Counted from the first letter of the stretch, positions 40,201 through 48,908 are shown. The stretch: DNA of 53,516 nucleotides from Calidithermus roseus (GCF_003574095.1 NZ_QWLA01000015.1:1-53516); one strand, 5' to 3'. The notes: a model not told the origin generated them from the letters alone. Program-made: numbers and translations.

Positions 40201-41031
40201 TCACTTGAGCGCTCCTACGGTAATCCCCTGAACGAAGTAGCGGCGGATAAAGAGCGACATCACCAGGATGGGCACCATCACGATCATCCCGCCAGCGGCG
40301 AGTTGTTCCCACATGGGGCCGCGCACCCCCGTGATCGTCTGGATGCCCACCGGCAGGGTCACGGAATCCGATCGGGTCAGGATCAAGGCAAAGAAGAACT
40401 CGTTCCACGCAGAGATGAAGGCGAACACCGCCGAGACCAGGATGCCCGGCATCACCAGCGGCACGGTCACGTAACGCAGGGTTTGCAGTTCGTTGCAACC
40501 GTCTATGTAAGCGGCTTCCTCGATCTCCACAGGCAACGCGTCGAAAAAGCCGCGCAGCATCCATATGGCGTAAGGCAGGGTGAAGGAAAGGTAGACGATC
40601 ACCAGGGCCCAGGGAGTATCAATCAGGCCAGCGCTTCTGAAGAGGGCGAAGAAGGGAATCGCCACCACCACTGCCGGAACGAACTGAGTGGCCAAAATCG
40701 CCACGAACACCAAGTCCCGACCCCGGAAGCGATGCCTCGAGATCACATAGGCTGCAGCCGCTGCTAGCGGAATGGCAATGGCTACGGTGGTAAACGATAC
40801 CAGCGCGCTCACCCAGACCTTGGGGCCTAAGTTCACGGGATGGGAAAAGATCGCCCGAAAGTTGTCCAGGGTCGGCTGGAAGAACAGCCGAGTGGAGTAC
40901 ACATCCACCTCGTTCTTAAGCGAGGCCAGGGCGATCCACGCCAGCGGGAACAGCACAAAGAAGATCACCGCCAGCGTAGCCAGGACTTCTGCCCCCTGCC
41001 CCAGCCGTTTTCTGAGTGCTGGGTTTTGCAT
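40201..41031 (-). CDS. Sugar-type ABC importer permease, MalG-like (importer 1)
   Basis: A 276-aa CUT1 permease with six helices and the EAA loop 'EEAAYIDGCNELQTLRYVTVPLV' near residue 185. ATG 41031 has GGGGAGG upstream and shares its first base with the stop of the MalF-like gene (TGATG), so they are translationally coupled. It ends 141 nt before the NTF2 triplet. Confidence 0.88.
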   Translation of the reverse strand: MQNPALRKRLGQGAEVLATLAVIFFVLFPLAWIALASLKNEVDVYSTRLFFQPTLDNFRAIFSHPVNLGPKVWVSALVSFTTVAIAIPLAAAAAYVISRHRFRGRDLVFVAILATQFVPAVVVAIPFFALFRSAGLIDTPWALVIVYLSFTLPYAIWMLRGFFDALPVEIEEAAYIDGCNELQTLRYVTVPLVMPGILVSAVFAFISAWNEFFFALILTRSDSVTLPVGIQTITGVRGPMWEQLAAGGMIVMVPILVMSLFIRRYFVQGITVGALK

Positions 41032-41954
41032 CAGTGCCTCCCCCCAAGCAGCGTTCGCACGTACAAGAAGGCGAAGAGCCCCATCACCAGCACCAGGATC
41101 CAGGACACCGCCGAGGCGTAGCCCATGTCCAGGTTGCGGAAGGCGATCTGGTAGACGTAGTAGTAGAGGGTTTGAGTGGAGTCGCCGGGGCCACCACCAG
41201 TCATGATCACGACCTGGTCGAACATCTTGAGCGAGGAGATGATCTTGAGCAGGGCCACAATGTAGATCACCGGAGCCAGCAGTGGTAAGGTGATCTTCCA
41301 GAAAATCTGCCACCCGGTGGCCCCATCCACCCTGGCTGCCTCAGTGAGCTCGCTGGGGATCGAGCCCAGTGCCCCGATGAACATCAGGGCAAACAGGGGT
41401 GCCCAACCCCACACCTCCGACATCGCGATCGACAGCAAGGCGGAAAACTCGTTACCAAGCCACAAATAATCCTTGAGAGGCGGGATCACCGCCCCGATCA
41501 TCTGAGCGTAAACCCCGTACTCGGGATTGAGCATGAAGCGCCAGCTAAAGCCTTTGAGGATCGGAGCTACGGCGAAAGGGAAGATCAGCAGCGCTCGAAC
41601 AAAGATGTTTAACCGAGTTGGCTTAGAAAGGAGCAGTGCGATAGCCAAACCCAGCATCAGCGACAGTGAAACCGAAAGCAGCACGTAGAGAGCGCTGACC
41701 TGCAGGCTGTTGAGGAAGCCCGCGTCGCTAAAAGCGCGCACGTAGTTTTCCAACCCCACGAAACCACCGGGGCGGGGTGAGTAGATCAGCCGCCACTCAC
41801 GGAAGGAAGTGACGAAAGACGACAGCAGCGGGTAGATCACTGTCACTGCGATTACCAGCAGGGCAGGGAGCAGCAGCACCCATCTGAGCGGATTACGGGT
41901 AGGCTTATTGGCTTCCTCGGCCAAGCTGTTGGAGGATTTTTGCACTATAGCCAT
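41031..41954 (-). CDS. Sugar-type ABC importer permease, MalF-like (importer 1)
   Basis: A 307-aa CUT1 permease with six helices and EAA loop 'TEAARVDGATGWQIFWKITLPLL'. ATG 41954, with GAGGGTGAAG upstream, starts a short polar tail before helix 1. It follows the binding protein gene after a 98-nt gap containing a 14-bp hairpin. Confidence 0.88.
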   Translation of the reverse strand: MAIVQKSSNSLAEEANKPTRNPLRWVLLLPALLVIAVTVIYPLLSSFVTSFREWRLIYSPRPGGFVGLENYVRAFSDAGFLNSLQVSALYVLLSVSLSLMLGLAIALLLSKPTRLNIFVRALLIFPFAVAPILKGFSWRFMLNPEYGVYAQMIGAVIPPLKDYLWLGNEFSALLSIAMSEVWGWAPLFALMFIGALGSIPSELTEAARVDGATGWQIFWKITLPLLAPVIYIVALLKIISSLKMFDQVVIMTGGGPGDSTQTLYYYVYQIAFRNLDMGYASAVSWILVLVMGLFAFLYVRTLLGGRH

Positions 41955-42017
41955 AACTTCACCCTCGGTAGCTGAGCCTGGCGGGAGAGCAAATGGGGTT
42001 TGAACAGAACAAAATGG

Positions 42018-42048
42018 GGACGGGGGTAGGGCAGCCCTACCCCCGTCC
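42018..42048 (-). terminator. Hairpin between binding protein and permease genes (importer 1)
   Basis: A perfect 14-bp stem (GGACGGGGGTAGGG with its complement) around a 3-nt loop, 5 nt after the binding-protein stop. On the minus strand it is followed by CCCATTTTGTTC. It is probably a leaky terminator or mRNA stabiliser that raises binding protein over permease. Confidence 0.6.
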
Positions 42049-42052
42049 AGGC

Positions 42053-43402
42053 TCACCTGTAGTAGCCTGCCCGCCGCTGGATGGCATCCACGTCTCGGGC
42101 CATGCGGTTGAGGGTCTGACGCACGTCAGCCCCACGGGCCATCTCGTTGATGCCCACCTCGAGCACGCTCTGTATCTCGGCCCAGGTACGCACCAACGGC
42201 AAGGTGCGGGCGGTACGCAGCACCTGGGCTCCTACACGGGGAATCCCCCCGTTAGCCTCGTTGACCTTGGGATCGAGCATCCCCGAGAAGGTCACGATGG
42301 TGTTGTCGGCCACGGAGAGGTCACTGCGGTTGGAGGCTACTTTCTTCTGCACGTCGGTATGGCTGACGTACTTGATGAACTCCCAGGCCGCGTCGGCTTT
42401 CTTAGAATTCTTGAAGATACCAATAGGCCAGACCAGGGCGTAGGTTTGGGGAGGGTTATTACCCCATCCTGGCGCAGGCGCGAAGCCCACCTTACCCATC
42501 ACCTCCGGAACGACGGTCTTGGGGTCCGAGAAGCGGGCCCAGTACCACCACCAGCCAACCCACATCGCCGCCCGTCCCTGAAACATCTCGGTGGAGGACT
42601 CGGTTTCGGCATAGGTCGGGGCCGCTTCGGAAGTAACTTTGTGCTTGCGCAAGATATCAATGTAAGCCTGCGTCGCCTGCACTCCTAACTCGTTGTTGAA
42701 GATGGGCCGATTATCTTTATCCAGGATGTCCCCACCGATACCCCACAGGTGGCTGACCCAGTTGAACAGGTTTTGCCCTGCATTAGCCCGGTAATACATG
42801 GCAATTCCCTTCATCTCGGGCTTCTTCTGTTGAATGGCCGTGGCTACCTGAACGACTTCCTGCCAGTTTTTGGGCACCGGCAACTTGAGTTCTTCCAAGA
42901 TGTCTTTGCGGTAAAACAGGATCAGCGGGTGGCCCCTGAAGGGCATGCCATAGATGTTCCCCCCACTATCACTCGCCGCCCGAATGTAGGCGTTCGGGTA
43001 GTCCGAGAGGTTGATCCTGTCGGCCCTGATACGGTCGTTGAGTGGCAAAAGGTGGGGCTTGATGGCCTCACCCCAGGCATCTACCCAGGCCACCACGTCG
43101 TAAGTGCTGCCGGTAGTGGCCTCGACCAGGATCTTCTGCTGCAAGGCATCGTAGGGCGTGTTTTCCCACTCCGCTGAGATGCCGGTGAGTTGCTGGAACT
43201 CGCCGCCCTCGCCGGTGAGCTTGCTGAGTTGAGCGAACTGCCCTGCCGCAAGGCAGCAGATCAGGAACTTGAGCTTGGTGCCATTGTATGGCTTACCCGC
43301 CTTGAGCCCATAAGGAACGCTGCTCTGCGCCGTCACGGAAGCCACCCCTGTCACCAGCACCACCATCAACAACCCGAGCCAGACCCACTTGCTTTTTCCC
43401 AT
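42053..43402 (-). CDS. Extracellular solute-binding protein (importer 1)
   Basis: A 449-aa family 1 solute-binding protein with a signal peptide (about residues 1-26, ending 'ASVTAQS'). Typical segments are 'ILVEATTGSTYDVVAWVDAWGEAIKPHLLPL', 'YGMPFRGHPLILFYRKDILEEL' and 'MFQGRAAMWVGWWWYW'. It begins 9 nt before the LacI gene stop region on the same strand and serves the permeases at 41031 and 40201. Two nearby Cys ('FLICCLAAGQ') are unusual for an exported protein. Substrate unknown. Confidence 0.88.
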   Translation of the reverse strand: MGKSKWVWLGLLMVVLVTGVASVTAQSSVPYGLKAGKPYNGTKLKFLICCLAAGQFAQLSKLTGEGGEFQQLTGISAEWENTPYDALQQKILVEATTGSTYDVVAWVDAWGEAIKPHLLPLNDRIRADRINLSDYPNAYIRAASDSGGNIYGMPFRGHPLILFYRKDILEELKLPVPKNWQEVVQVATAIQQKKPEMKGIAMYYRANAGQNLFNWVSHLWGIGGDILDKDNRPIFNNELGVQATQAYIDILRKHKVTSEAAPTYAETESSTEMFQGRAAMWVGWWWYWARFSDPKTVVPEVMGKVGFAPAPGWGNNPPQTYALVWPIGIFKNSKKADAAWEFIKYVSHTDVQKKVASNRSDLSVADNTIVTFSGMLDPKVNEANGGIPRVGAQVLRTARTLPLVRTWAEIQSVLEVGINEMARGADVRQTLNRMARDVDAIQRRAGYYR

Positions 43403-43411
43403 AACGCCTCC

Positions 43412-44446
43412 TTACCCCTCCTTTGGTGCTACATCGAGCCGTGCTGAACCCCGCCGCACCAGCTCTCCCGGAATAAACTCGTTTACCGCTGCCAGACTGG
43501 GGTCTTCAATACGCCCCAACAGCAGCCGCACCGAAGCCTCGATCATTCGCTCTATTGGTTGGCGCACGGTGGTGAGGTTATAAGCCGCCCAGCTAGCCGC
43601 CGGTATGTCGTCGAAGCCGATCACTGCTAGGTCTTCGGGCACTCGCACCTTGAGCTTGCGGGCTGCATCGATGGCCCCTATCGCAGTGATGTCGTTGGCG
43701 CAGAAGATGGCCTCCGGCGGCTCATCGAGCCGTAGCAGGCGCATGGCCGCGTTAAAGCCAGCCTCGTAGCTGAAGTTGCCGGGCTCCCGTAGCCAAGTCT
43801 TGACCCCATGCTCCAACAGTGCTTCCCCGAAACCCCGCTCGCGATCGACGCTGGTAGAAGCGTCCTCGCGCCCAGCGATGTAGGCCAGCCGCCGGTAACC
43901 TGCCCTCAGCAAGGCCTCCGCCACCTTTCGCCCTCCCCCCCGGTTATCGCACGACACCGCACTGGCCCCGGAGTCGGGGACGTAGCGGTTGAAGAGCACC
44001 ACCGGAGTTCCCCGCCCCACGCACTCGCGCGCCATCCTCGAGGACATGGCTGCTGAAACGATGATCAAGCCATCTACCTGGTAAGCCAGCACCTCCGGCA
44101 GAAGGTCGTCTACGTCCTCCCGACTTCCAGCAGTGAAGAGCAACACCCGCCAACCCAGGCTATGGAGGTGTTGGGTAAAGGCCTCCAGGACCAAAGGGTA
44201 GAAGGGATTGGCCATATTGCTGGCCACCAGGCCCACGATGTTGGTGCGCTTGGTGATCAAGCTGCGCGCGATGGCGTTGGGCTTGTAGCCCAGGCTGCGG
44301 GCGATCTCGAGCACCCGAAGGCGGGTGGCCTCGGAAAGCCGGGGATCTCCGGCCAGGGCGCGGGAAACGGTACTCTGTGAAACCCCGGCCCGGAGGGCCA
44401 CCTCGTGTGAGGTCACGCGCTTGTCTACCGATCGCCGCTCGGCCAT
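43412..44446 (-). CDS. LacI-family transcription regulator of the island
   Basis: A 344-aa regulator. The N-terminal helix-turn-helix 'TSHEVALRAGVSQSTVSRALAGDPRLSEATRLRVL' (about 12-46) and the hinge 'YKPNAIARSLITKRTN' are clear. A periplasmic-binding-like effector domain fills the rest. The start overlaps the aldolase stop by 1 nt (TAATG). The LacI-type palindrome at 45983-46000 is its likely operator, so it would repress its own operon and release it when a pathway compound binds. Confidence 0.9.
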   Translation of the reverse strand: MAERRSVDKRVTSHEVALRAGVSQSTVSRALAGDPRLSEATRLRVLEIARSLGYKPNAIARSLITKRTNIVGLVASNMANPFYPLVLEAFTQHLHSLGWRVLLFTAGSREDVDDLLPEVLAYQVDGLIIVSAAMSSRMARECVGRGTPVVLFNRYVPDSGASAVSCDNRGGGRKVAEALLRAGYRRLAYIAGREDASTSVDRERGFGEALLEHGVKTWLREPGNFSYEAGFNAAMRLLRLDEPPEAIFCANDITAIGAIDAARKLKVRVPEDLAVIGFDDIPAASWAAYNLTTVRQPIERMIEASVRLLLGRIEDPSLAAVNEFIPGELVRRGSARLDVAPKEG

Positions 44447-45246
44447 TAATACCCCCTGGTTTTGGTTTTAGCAGTCATAGCATCCGACGTCCCGTGGAAG
44501 GCGTCAACCGCCGCCCGCGCCGCCGTCATCAGCATCCGTGCGTCGCTGCTCAAGGCCACGAAGCGATAGCCGATCCCGCTCATCCTCCGGGCATACTCAG
44601 GAGTCCGAGCAAAGATGCCCACGACTTTGCCACAGGACCGAGCTACAGCCGCGATATGCTCGAGCCGCTCGAGCATCGCAGGATCCTCCCGGTCCAACCG
44701 GGCTCCTTCCCCCAGGCTCTGACTCAGGTCGCCTGGCCCCACGAAGACCCCGTCCAGGCCCGCTACGGCGAGGATTTCCTCGAGGTTCTCCAGTCCCGCC
44801 TCGGTTTCGATCATGGCCAGGGTGATCACCTCCCGATTGGCGTGTTCGGCATAGTCGTCCCCGGCGTACAGCAATGCCCGCGTAGGACCAAAGCTGCGGT
44901 AGCCCAGGGGTGGGTAGCGGCAAGCCCCCACGAACGCCTCGGCCTGGGCCTGGCTGCTCACCATCGGGCAGATGATCCCCATACAGCCCGCATCCAGCAA
45001 GCGCATGGCAATCCCCGGCTCGTTCCAGGGGATCCGTGCCAGGGGGAGAACATCGGTCGTGGAGATGGCCTGCAGCATCGAGAGGGCTACCTGAAAGTCC
45101 ATCAGGCCATGCTCCAGATCGATCGTGAGCGCGTCCCAACCCGCGCGCGCCATCACCTCAGCGCTATAAGCGTCCGGCAGGTGCAGCCAGCCGCAGACGG
45201 CGGTCTGGTCGTGCTCCCATAATGTGCGCACACGGTTTTCGCGCAT
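44446..45246 (-). CDS. HpcH/HpaI-family aldolase
   Basis: A 266-aa class II (metal-dependent) aldolase that cleaves 2-keto-4-hydroxy acids to pyruvate and an aldehyde. The metal-binding Glu is in 'MIETEAGLENL' and the Asp in 'VFVGPGDLSQSLG'. 'DALTIDLEHGLMDF' and 'GCMGIICPMVSS' are family hallmarks. It is the second gene of the island, 92 nt after the cupin. It suggests that the pathway ends in a keto-hydroxy acid; the exact substrate is unknown. Confidence 0.88.
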   Translation of the reverse strand: MRENRVRTLWEHDQTAVCGWLHLPDAYSAEVMARAGWDALTIDLEHGLMDFQVALSMLQAISTTDVLPLARIPWNEPGIAMRLLDAGCMGIICPMVSSQAQAEAFVGACRYPPLGYRSFGPTRALLYAGDDYAEHANREVITLAMIETEAGLENLEEILAVAGLDGVFVGPGDLSQSLGEGARLDREDPAMLERLEHIAAVARSCGKVVGIFARTPEYARRMSGIGYRFVALSSDARMLMTAARAAVDAFHGTSDAMTAKTKTRGY

Positions 45247-45338
45247 ATCGAAATCGCAACTCCCTTCTGAGGTGAGGAAAGTGGAACCCCAGCCAGGGCT
45301 GACCCGGCCTGTTTCAGCTTTCTGCAGATGGTTTTGCC

Positions 45339-45965
45339 CTATCCCCTGTGGCTATCCTCCCAGCGTCGCAACACCCCCATCAGGTGCTGCATCATCTGCC
45401 CCTTGAGTTCAGAGTAATTCTCCGGCTTGATCATCTTCCCGCTGGCATCGGCTTTGAAGCCGTACTCAGCGGCTTTTCGCTCGACCTCGGGATCCCAGTA
45501 GGGGTCTTTGCCATTAAACACGTCGTGGGGGTCGAGAACCGCGAAAAACCAGCCGATATCCTCTCCCACTACCTCAAACCCCCGGTACAGCCCCGGGGGC
45601 AAGGAGATAAAGTCCCATTTATTCAGGATGGCTTCCCCCTCGACCTTGCCCGGCTCATTCCCCCAGTAGTAGCGCCAGCGGCCCTCAAGGATGAAGAAGG
45701 CTTCTACGTAGTCGTGGGTGTGGAAGGCTGGGCCATTGCCGGGCTCGGCAAAACCCATGCCGATCTGGAACTTGTGTGGAGCAGTGATGGCGGGTTTGAA
45801 CTCGGCGTTTTCGCTGGCGGTATCCCCGATCACGGCATAGTTCATTCGCTGATGGCCGGGAAGAATACTGTCGATGAACATCAGCGGCACACCCTGAGTC
45901 TTGAGGTGGTCGAAACGCACAATGCGCGAGTGCATTTCCTCGTTGGAAACCCTAGGCCAGTTCAT
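45339..45965 (-). CDS. Cupin-domain protein
   Basis: A 208-aa protein with one cupin barrel. Motif 1 is 'GPAFHTHDYVEAFFILEGRWRYYWG' with His and Glu metal ligands, and motif 2 is near 'DFISLPPGLYRGFEVVGE'. Such proteins are dioxygenases, isomerases or lyases. ATG 45965 is behind AAAGGTGGAG. It is the first gene after the operator-controlled promoter, so it is part of the island's pathway. Reaction unknown. Confidence 0.8.
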   Translation of the reverse strand: MNWPRVSNEEMHSRIVRFDHLKTQGVPLMFIDSILPGHQRMNYAVIGDTASENAEFKPAITAPHKFQIGMGFAEPGNGPAFHTHDYVEAFFILEGRWRYYWGNEPGKVEGEAILNKWDFISLPPGLYRGFEVVGEDIGWFFAVLDPHDVFNGKDPYWDPEVERKAAEYGFKADASGKMIKPENYSELKGQMMQHLMGVLRRWEDSHRG

Positions 45966-45982
45966 CTCTCCACCTTTCTCTT

Positions 45983-46000
45983 TGTGCAAACGTATGCACA
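45983..46000 (-). promoter_or_regulatory. LacI-type operator
   Basis: TGTGCAAACGTATGCACA is a palindrome with a central CG and one mismatched pair, the classic form for LacI-family repressors. It covers the expected transcript start of the cupin operon and touches the -10. Confidence 0.8.
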
Positions 46001-46029
46001 TAATAGGGAGATCCTTTCGGATTTGTCAA
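46000..46029 (-). promoter_or_regulatory. Strong promoter of the catabolic island
   Basis: TTGACA (46024-46029) and TATTAT (46000-46005) on the minus strand are 18 bp apart. The -35 is a perfect consensus. Confidence 0.8.
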
Positions 46030-46049
46030 GTAGAGGGGAGGCTTTGGCG

Positions 46050-46847
46050 ATGAAAGCTCGATCAGGAAAGCACAATGGCATCTATTACGAGGTCCGGGGC
46101 GCGGGTGATCCGCTGGTGCTGATTCACGGTCATACCCTCGATGCTCGCATGTGGGAGCCACAACTCGAGACCTTTGCCCGGTACTTTCAGGTGATCTGCC
46201 TGGATCTGCGCGGTTACGGACGTTCAGATCTGCCCGACCTGCGTCCGTTCCGCTACGCCGAAGACCTGAGGAATCTGCTCGAGCATCTGCACATCGACAA
46301 AGCCCACCTCCTCGGGCTCTCGCTGGGTGGGAACGTGGCCCTCGACTTCGCTCTCAACTACCCTGAGAGCACCAATGCCCTGCTCGTGGCGGGCTCGAGC
46401 CTCAAAGGTTTTCCCACGCTCCCCGAGGCGGCGGCCCTGCTCTCGGCGATCCCCGCCAGAGCCCGTGAGGCGGGGGTGGAGGCAGCGCGGGCGCTCTGGC
46501 TGGCCCACCCCTTCTTCGAACCTGCCTTGCGGAACCCGAAAGCGGCACAGCTACTGCAAGACATCGTGCGGGGCTACTCGGGCTGGCATTGGATGACCGG
46601 CTACCCCCCCTCCGGTCCAATAGAGGAAATCGCCGACCGGGTCGGGGAAATCCAGGCCCAGACAGTTGTGATCATAGGCGAATGGGATGTTCCACAGCAT
46701 CAGCTCGTCGCTGAGCACCTGGCTACCCGAATACCTGACGCCAGGAAAGCAGTTATCAGAGGAGCCGGGCACATGGTCAATCTGGAAGCTCCAGAGGAGT
46801 TTAATCAGCTAGTGATCACCGTACTTAGAGGCCATCAAGCCATTTAG
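46050..46847 (+). CDS. Alpha/beta hydrolase
   Basis: A 265-aa alpha/beta hydrolase like 3-oxoadipate enol-lactonase. The nucleophile elbow is 'GLSLGG' (Ser near 93), the acid is Asp in 'GEWDVPQ' and the His is in 'GAGHMVN'. 'VLIHGHTLDARMW' holds the oxyanion loop. ATG 46050 has GAGGGGAGG upstream; the longer frame overlaps the cupin on the other strand. It diverges from the cupin operon and its promoter must overlap the operator region, so LacI may control it too. It would open a lactone or ester in the pathway. Confidence 0.83.
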   Translation: MKARSGKHNGIYYEVRGAGDPLVLIHGHTLDARMWEPQLETFARYFQVICLDLRGYGRSDLPDLRPFRYAEDLRNLLEHLHIDKAHLLGLSLGGNVALDFALNYPESTNALLVAGSSLKGFPTLPEAAALLSAIPARAREAGVEAARALWLAHPFFEPALRNPKAAQLLQDIVRGYSGWHWMTGYPPSGPIEEIADRVGEIQAQTVVIIGEWDVPQHQLVAEHLATRIPDARKAVIRGAGHMVNLEAPEEFNQLVITVLRGHQAI

Positions 46848-46924
46848 CGCATGTTCGCCTGAGGCCATGCAGTAAAGACCTCTCTAAACTTGCTGAAGAC
46901 TTACTCCGGTATTCTAAGTCAGAT

Positions 46925-47779
46925 ATGTCGGACTCAATAGACCCCCGCTTCACGCCCATGATCGCCGAAGCCATCCGGCGGGCGCTCGAGGAGGACATCG
47001 GCGAGGGGGACGTGACCACGCTCTGCACCATCCCTCCCCAGGCCCAGTTGAGCGGGCGTTTCCTCGCCAAGGAAGCCGGGGTGATCGCCGGGCTCGAGGT
47101 GGCCCAGCAGGTTTACGCCCGGCTCGACCCCCGCGTCGAGCTCGAGGTGCTCTTTCCCGACGGGAGCGTGCTCGAGGCGGGCACGGTTTTCGCCAGGGTG
47201 CGCGGCCCCTGCCGAGCACTTCTGACAGGCGAGCGCACCGCGCTCAACTTCATGCAGCGCATGTCGGGCATCGCCACCCAGACCCGCCGCTTCGTGCAGG
47301 CGGTGGCCCACACCAAAGCCCGCATCCTCGACACCCGCAAGACCGCCCCGGGCCTGCGGGCGCTGGACAAGTGGGCGGTGCGCATCGGCGGGGGGGTCAA
47401 CCACCGCTTCGGCCTGTGGGACGAGGTGCTGATCAAGGACAACCATATCGCCGCAGTGGGGAGCATCCGCGAGGCGGTGCGGAGGGTGCGGGAGGGCGAT
47501 CCCCAGCGGCGGCCCATCATCGTGGAAGTGCGTACCCTCGAGGAACTGCGCGAGGCGCTCGAGCTCGGTGTAACTCGCATCCTGCTGGACAACATGGACC
47601 TAGAGCAACTCCGCCAGGCAGTGGCGATCACCGCCGGACGTGTCCCGTTGGAAGCTTCTGGCAATGTCACCCTCGACAACGTGGCCCAGGTGGCCGAGAC
47701 GGGCGTGGACTTCATCTCGATCGGCGCCCTGACCCACTCGGTCAAGGCTTTGGACATCAGCCTGGATCTCGAATCGTGA
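46925..47779 (+). CDS. nadC: Nicotinate-nucleotide pyrophosphorylase (carboxylating)
   Basis: A 284-aa quinolinate phosphoribosyltransferase that makes nicotinate mononucleotide. Typical segments are 'EDIGEGDVTT', 'TALNFMQRMSGIAT', 'ILDTRKTAPGLRALDKWAVRIGGG', 'NHRFGLWDEVLIKDNH' and 'FISIGALTHSVKALDISLD'. It is the first of three nad genes on the plus strand; a short-word repeat lies between it and nadA. Confidence 0.95.
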   Translation: MSDSIDPRFTPMIAEAIRRALEEDIGEGDVTTLCTIPPQAQLSGRFLAKEAGVIAGLEVAQQVYARLDPRVELEVLFPDGSVLEAGTVFARVRGPCRALLTGERTALNFMQRMSGIATQTRRFVQAVAHTKARILDTRKTAPGLRALDKWAVRIGGGVNHRFGLWDEVLIKDNHIAAVGSIREAVRRVREGDPQRRPIIVEVRTLEELREALELGVTRILLDNMDLEQLRQAVAITAGRVPLEASGNVTLDNVAQVAETGVDFISIGALTHSVKALDISLDLES

Positions 47780-47862
47780 GTCTTACGTCATACGTCGTAC
47801 GCGAAAGGGGTATGGTTTATGGCGTACGACGCAAGGCGCGGGACGTACGACTTCTCGAAGGG
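47778..47862 (+). repeat. Dispersed short-word repeat with inverted copies between nadC and nadA
   Basis: CGTCGTACGC (47793-47802) and GCGTACGACG (47822-47831) form a perfect 10-bp inverted repeat around a 19-nt loop. GGACGTACGAC follows. The element fills nearly the whole nadC-nadA gap. Confidence 0.6.
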
Positions 47863-47867
47863 ACACT

Positions 47868-48908
47868 ATGACCCACCTCAGCTTCGACCAGCTCAAGGAC
47901 CGGCTCGCGGGCGTCGTGCCCGAGTTCGAGCTCGAGGCCAAGTTCGAGATCGCGCAGGAGATCCTCGAGCTCAAGCGTGAGAAAAACGCGGTGATTCTGG
48001 GCCACAACTACATGGAACCGGCCCTCTTCCACACCATCCCCGACTACGTGGGCGACTCACTCGAGCTCTCCCGCGTCGCCGCCAGGACCAACGCCGAGAT
48101 CATCGTGTTTTGCGGGGTGAGGTTCATGGCCGAGACCGCCAAGATCCTCAACCCCAGCAAGACCGTGCTGCTGCCCTCCACCAAGGCCGGTTGCTCGCTG
48201 GCGGCGAGCATCACCGCCGAGGACGTGCGGCGGCTCAAGGAGCGCTTTCCGGGCGTGCCCGTGGTGACCTACGTCAACACCTACGCCGACGTGAAGGCCG
48301 AGAGCGACGTGTGCTGCACCTCGAGCAACGCGGTGGCGGTGGTCGAGTCGCTCCAAAGCGACACGGTCATCTTCTTGCCCGATGAATACCTCGCCCGCAA
48401 CGTAGCCCGCGAGACGGGCAAACGCATCATCTTCCCAACCCTCGACGAGGGCACGCTGGGCGAGCCTTACCAGATGATCGGCTGGCACGGGCGCTGCGAG
48501 GTCCACGAACGATACACCGTGCAGGACATCGAGGACGTGCGCCGGATGTTCCCCGACGTGGTGATCCTCTCCCATCCCGAGTGCAGCCCCGAAGTGGTCG
48601 AAGCCTCCGACTTCGCCGGGAGTACCACCGCCATGATCCGCTACGTCGAGCGAACCAATGCCCCACGCTACTTGCTCCTGACCGAGTGCTCGATGGGCGA
48701 CAACGTGATGGCGGCCTACCCCGACAAGGAGTTCGTGCGCCTGTGCACGGTGCGCTGCCCCCACATGAACCAGATCACCCTCGAGGACACCTTGAACGCC
48801 CTCAAGCTGGGCCGCCACGTCATCGAGGTGCCCGAAGACATCCGGGTACGGGCCGCCAGGGCCCTCGAGCGCATGATCGCCATCGGGCCCAGCGGGAAGA
48901 AGGACTGA
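47868..48908 (+). CDS. nadA: Quinolinate synthase
   Basis: A 346-aa [4Fe-4S] enzyme condensing iminoaspartate with DHAP to quinolinate. Cluster cysteines are likely in 'VFCGVRFMAETAKIL', 'SDVCCTSSNA' and 'LTECSMGDN'. 'ILGHNYMEP' is the usual N-terminal motif. The ATG at 47868 has GAAGGGAC upstream. It lies between nadC and nadB, and all three steps from aspartate to NaMN are thus together. Confidence 0.95.
   Translation: MTHLSFDQLKDRLAGVVPEFELEAKFEIAQEILELKREKNAVILGHNYMEPALFHTIPDYVGDSLELSRVAARTNAEIIVFCGVRFMAETAKILNPSKTVLLPSTKAGCSLAASITAEDVRRLKERFPGVPVVTYVNTYADVKAESDVCCTSSNAVAVVESLQSDTVIFLPDEYLARNVARETGKRIIFPTLDEGTLGEPYQMIGWHGRCEVHERYTVQDIEDVRRMFPDVVILSHPECSPEVVEASDFAGSTTAMIRYVERTNAPRYLLLTECSMGDNVMAAYPDKEFVRLCTVRCPHMNQITLEDTLNALKLGRHVIEVPEDIRVRAARALERMIAIGPSGKKD

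Noticed and set aside
45348-46049. N-terminal extension of the alpha/beta hydrolase
   Set aside because: It is antisense to the cupin and crosses the operator; ATG 46050 has its own ribosome site.
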